NCBI GenBank assembly: GCA_948766235.1
Contig: CAQCFX010000042.1
Span: 1-13,899, forward strand
DNA length: 13,899 nucleotides
Direction: 5' to 3'
DNA from: an uncultured Oscillospiraceae bacterium
GTDB lineage: Bacteria; Bacillota; Clostridia; Oscillospirales; Oscillospiraceae
The stretch's first letter is position 1. Each line of letters opens with the position of its first letter. Both the position numbers and the translations under genes were made by a program. A model generated the notes under the pieces. It was not told the DNA's origin. It saw only the letters and a list, made by a program, of their open reading frames with translations, and ran no database searches. This document shows, piece by piece, positions 12,919-13,899 of the stretch.

Positions 12919-13470
12919 CTACAGAGCAGAAAGTAACTTGCTGTATTCATCAGAAGGCAAGGAACGGGCGGCACTTAGGATTGCGCGGAAACCAGAACAG
13001 CGAGAAAATTTGACGCCAAACTGAAACGCAAGCCGGGCGAAGTCGAAGGAAACGGGGGAGCTGTCTCCGCTGTCAATCCGCTCCTGCAAAGACCTGGCAT
13101 CCCAATAGCTTAACCCGTCGGGGATAGGGTCAGCGATAATGTTGTAAATACGCAATTCGGAAAGTTGCCACGATTCGGCGGGCCTGCTGAGGCGTACAGT
13201 AACTTCAAACGGACCGGCCATGCCGCTGTCCTCCGCGAGTTTGCAGGCCGATTCCTCCGTTCGAGCCTCAAAGTAACGGCGGACCTTCCGCTTTGTTGAT
13301 AGGTTCTTCCCCCGTATATCGAAACAGCCATAGCTTATCAAGCCACCAGAGGGAGAAATGTATCCGTCGAAAGCGGAGATGGGTATGATAGACAAGGGAC
13401 CATGCTTTAGCAACGGCGGTTCGTCGGAGCGGTGGGAGTTGGACGAAGCTGAGACGGTAAAGAACGACAC
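12919..13470 (-). CDS. Unknown accessory protein (183 aa), first gene of the leftward pair
   Basis: The GTG at 13470-13468 is chosen: AAAGGTGGTG precedes it, and the longer frame back to a TTG at 13533 would start inside the -10 box of the promoter at 13533-13561. The product begins SFFTVSASSNS and has a strand-rich N-terminal half (about 20-60, GGLISYGCFDIRG). A basic helix follows (TKRKVRRYFEARTEESACKL), then two helical stretches, PAESWQLSELRIYNI and PDGLSYWDARSLQERI, and a C-terminal FDFARLAFQFGVKFSR helix. The P-x-x-x-Q-L and L-S-x-x-D-A pattern weakly recalls short helical modules in Firmicutes accessory proteins. No catalytic motif is seen. It is 43 bp before the zinc-ribbon gene and probably co-transcribed. 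The function is unknown. Confidence 0.68.
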   Translation of the reverse strand: MSFFTVSASSNSHRSDEPPLLKHGPLSIIPISAFDGYISPSGGLISYGCFDIRGKNLSTKRKVRRYFEARTEESACKLAEDSGMAGPFEVTVRLSRPAESWQLSELRIYNIIADPIPDGLSYWDARSLQERIDSGDSSPVSFDFARLAFQFGVKFSRCSGFRAILSAARSLPSDEYSKLLSAL

Positions 13471-13500
13471 AGTATCACCACCTTTCCGCCCCGCAAAATG

Positions 13501-13564
13501 TGTGGTATTCCCACAAGTGGGATATTGCCACAATGATACGCCTGCAATGTGGTAATGTCAAACA
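13501..13564. promoter_or_regulatory. Operator-like inverted repeats between the divergent genes
   Basis: Three related sites: 13501-13515 (TGTGG, 5-base centre, CCACA, a perfect palindrome of arms), 13516-13532 (GTGG and CCAC arms with ATAT in the centre) and 13548-13564 (TGTGGTAATGTC, a half-decayed copy of the reverse complement of the second). A further CCACACA lies at 13580-13586. They overlap or flank the - strand promoter, so they are probably bound by the adjacent XRE regulator. Confidence 0.6.
13533..13561 (-). promoter_or_regulatory. Near-consensus sigma-70/sigma-A promoter for the leftward pair
   Basis: Read on the - strand: TTGACA (13561-13556), a 17-base spacer, and TATCAT (13538-13533), giving a predicted start of transcription near 13526 and a leader of about 55 bases before the GTG at 13470. 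It matches consensus at 11 of 12 positions. The third operator-like repeat covers its -35 box and the second follows its -10 box. Confidence 0.8.
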
Positions 13565-13603
13565 AAAATCCGTAATACGCCACACAAATTTGGAGGTGGA
13601 AGG

Positions 13604-13852
13604 GTGAAAGCGTTTAACTACAACGGCCAGAGGAACGTATCAGGCGAGAGGATACGACAGGAGCGGACGCGGCAGAGGTGTACGCAATCAGACCTGGCGG
13701 CGCGGGTGCAGGTGAGCGGCGTTATCCTGGAGCGGGATTGCATCTCCAGAATCGAAAACGGGTTGCGGATGGTGCAGGACTTTGAACTGCGGGCCATTGC
13801 CGAGGCCCTGGGCGTGACGACGGACTGGCTGCTGGAGGCGGAGGAAAAATAA
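13604..13852 (+). CDS. XRE-family helix-turn-helix regulator (82 aa)
   Basis: A GTG start at 13604 follows GGAGGTGG with a 6-base gap. The 82-residue protein is almost all one HTH domain: GERIRQERTRQRCTQSDLAARV (about 14-35) followed by the recognition region ending in ISRIENG (about 47-53), then the C-terminal helices FELRAIAEALGVTTDWLL. A longer than usual loop with ERDC lies between the two HTH helices, a variant common in clostridial regulators. It has no extra sensing domain. It diverges from the leftward pair and most likely binds the inverted repeats between them and its own promoter region; I could not find a convincing + strand promoter. It may be a local repressor of that pair and not the phage master repressor. 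Confidence 0.88.
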   Translation: MKAFNYNGQRNVSGERIRQERTRQRCTQSDLAARVQVSGVILERDCISRIENGLRMVQDFELRAIAEALGVTTDWLLEAEEK

Positions 13853-13854
13853 TT

Positions 13855-13882
13855 TTGCCGTAGGCTTTTTAGCCTACGGCAA
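13855..13882 (+). terminator. Perfect 12-bp hairpin after the XRE gene
   Basis: Arms 13855-13866 and 13871-13882 are exact reverse complements around TTTT, starting 2 bases after the stop codon. A TTTT run comes only at 13889-13892. A terminator is likely from the position, but the T tract is displaced, so efficiency is uncertain. It could act on both strands. Confidence 0.6.
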
Positions 13883-13899
13883 CTGTGCTTTTAGAACGG

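Noticed and set aside
13471..13533. N-terminal extension of the leftward unknown protein to a TTG start, including a C-x-N-like 'YPTCGN' segment
   Set aside because: These codons are made of the operator palindromes, and the TTG lies in the -10 box of the promoter.
1..13899. A second variable repeat, CRISPR array, tRNA or attachment site
   Set aside because: I looked for further copies of the VR/TR block, regularly spaced repeats, tRNA-like stem sets and flanking direct repeats and saw none; a computed self-alignment would be needed to exclude weak ones.

Overview
The window reads as the late half of a contractile-tailed (P2/Mu-like simple myovirus) prophage or phage from a GC-rich, low-GC-lineage-type Gram-positive host. 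I infer a gut clostridium (Oscillospiraceae/Lachnospiraceae-like) because of the strong AAGGAGG ribosome sites before almost every gene, an LLH-type holin, and tail and lysis proteins of the kind common in clostridial prophages. No integrase, attachment site, tRNA or CRISPR array is visible. The left gene is cut by the window edge.

Layout, left to right on the + strand. (1) 1-4673: baseplate operon of tightly overlapping genes: a gpD-like hub (partial), a small gpV-like protein, a gpU-like protein fused to a LysM domain, a gpW/gp25-like wedge protein, a J-like protein, a gpI-like protein with an unusual repeat-rich C-terminus, and a 65-residue unknown. (2) 4680-5864: three small tail-associated proteins of unknown function leading to the variable protein. 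(3) 5887-9204: a complete diversity-generating retroelement (DGR). It has a C-type-lectin-fold variable protein with its variable repeat (VR) at the very C-terminus, the accessory gene avd, a non-coding template repeat (TR), and the reverse transcriptase. VR and TR align over 119 bp with 11 differences, and all 11 fall on template adenines. (4) 9128-12384: a 56-residue protein, two membrane proteins, a two-enzyme endolysin (lysozyme plus CHAP plus SH3), a Tad1/Acb2-like immune-signal sponge, and an LLH holin, closed by a strong terminator at 12402-12451. (5) 12462-13882: a separate accessory module in which two - strand genes (an unknown and a double zinc-ribbon membrane protein) diverge from a + strand XRE-type regulator. 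A near-consensus - strand promoter and operator-like inverted repeats lie between them.

How it works together (inference): the baseplate genes build the tail tip. The lectin-like protein is probably the adhesin displayed there and is diversified by the DGR to change what the phage binds. The lysis cassette releases virions, and the Tad1-like protein would protect the infection from Thoeris/CBASS-type signalling. The right-hand divergent module looks like independently regulated cargo. The strongest unusual items are the DGR with its structured flanks, the Tad1-like protein inside the lysis cassette, the internal translation start in the endolysin, and the divergent accessory module.
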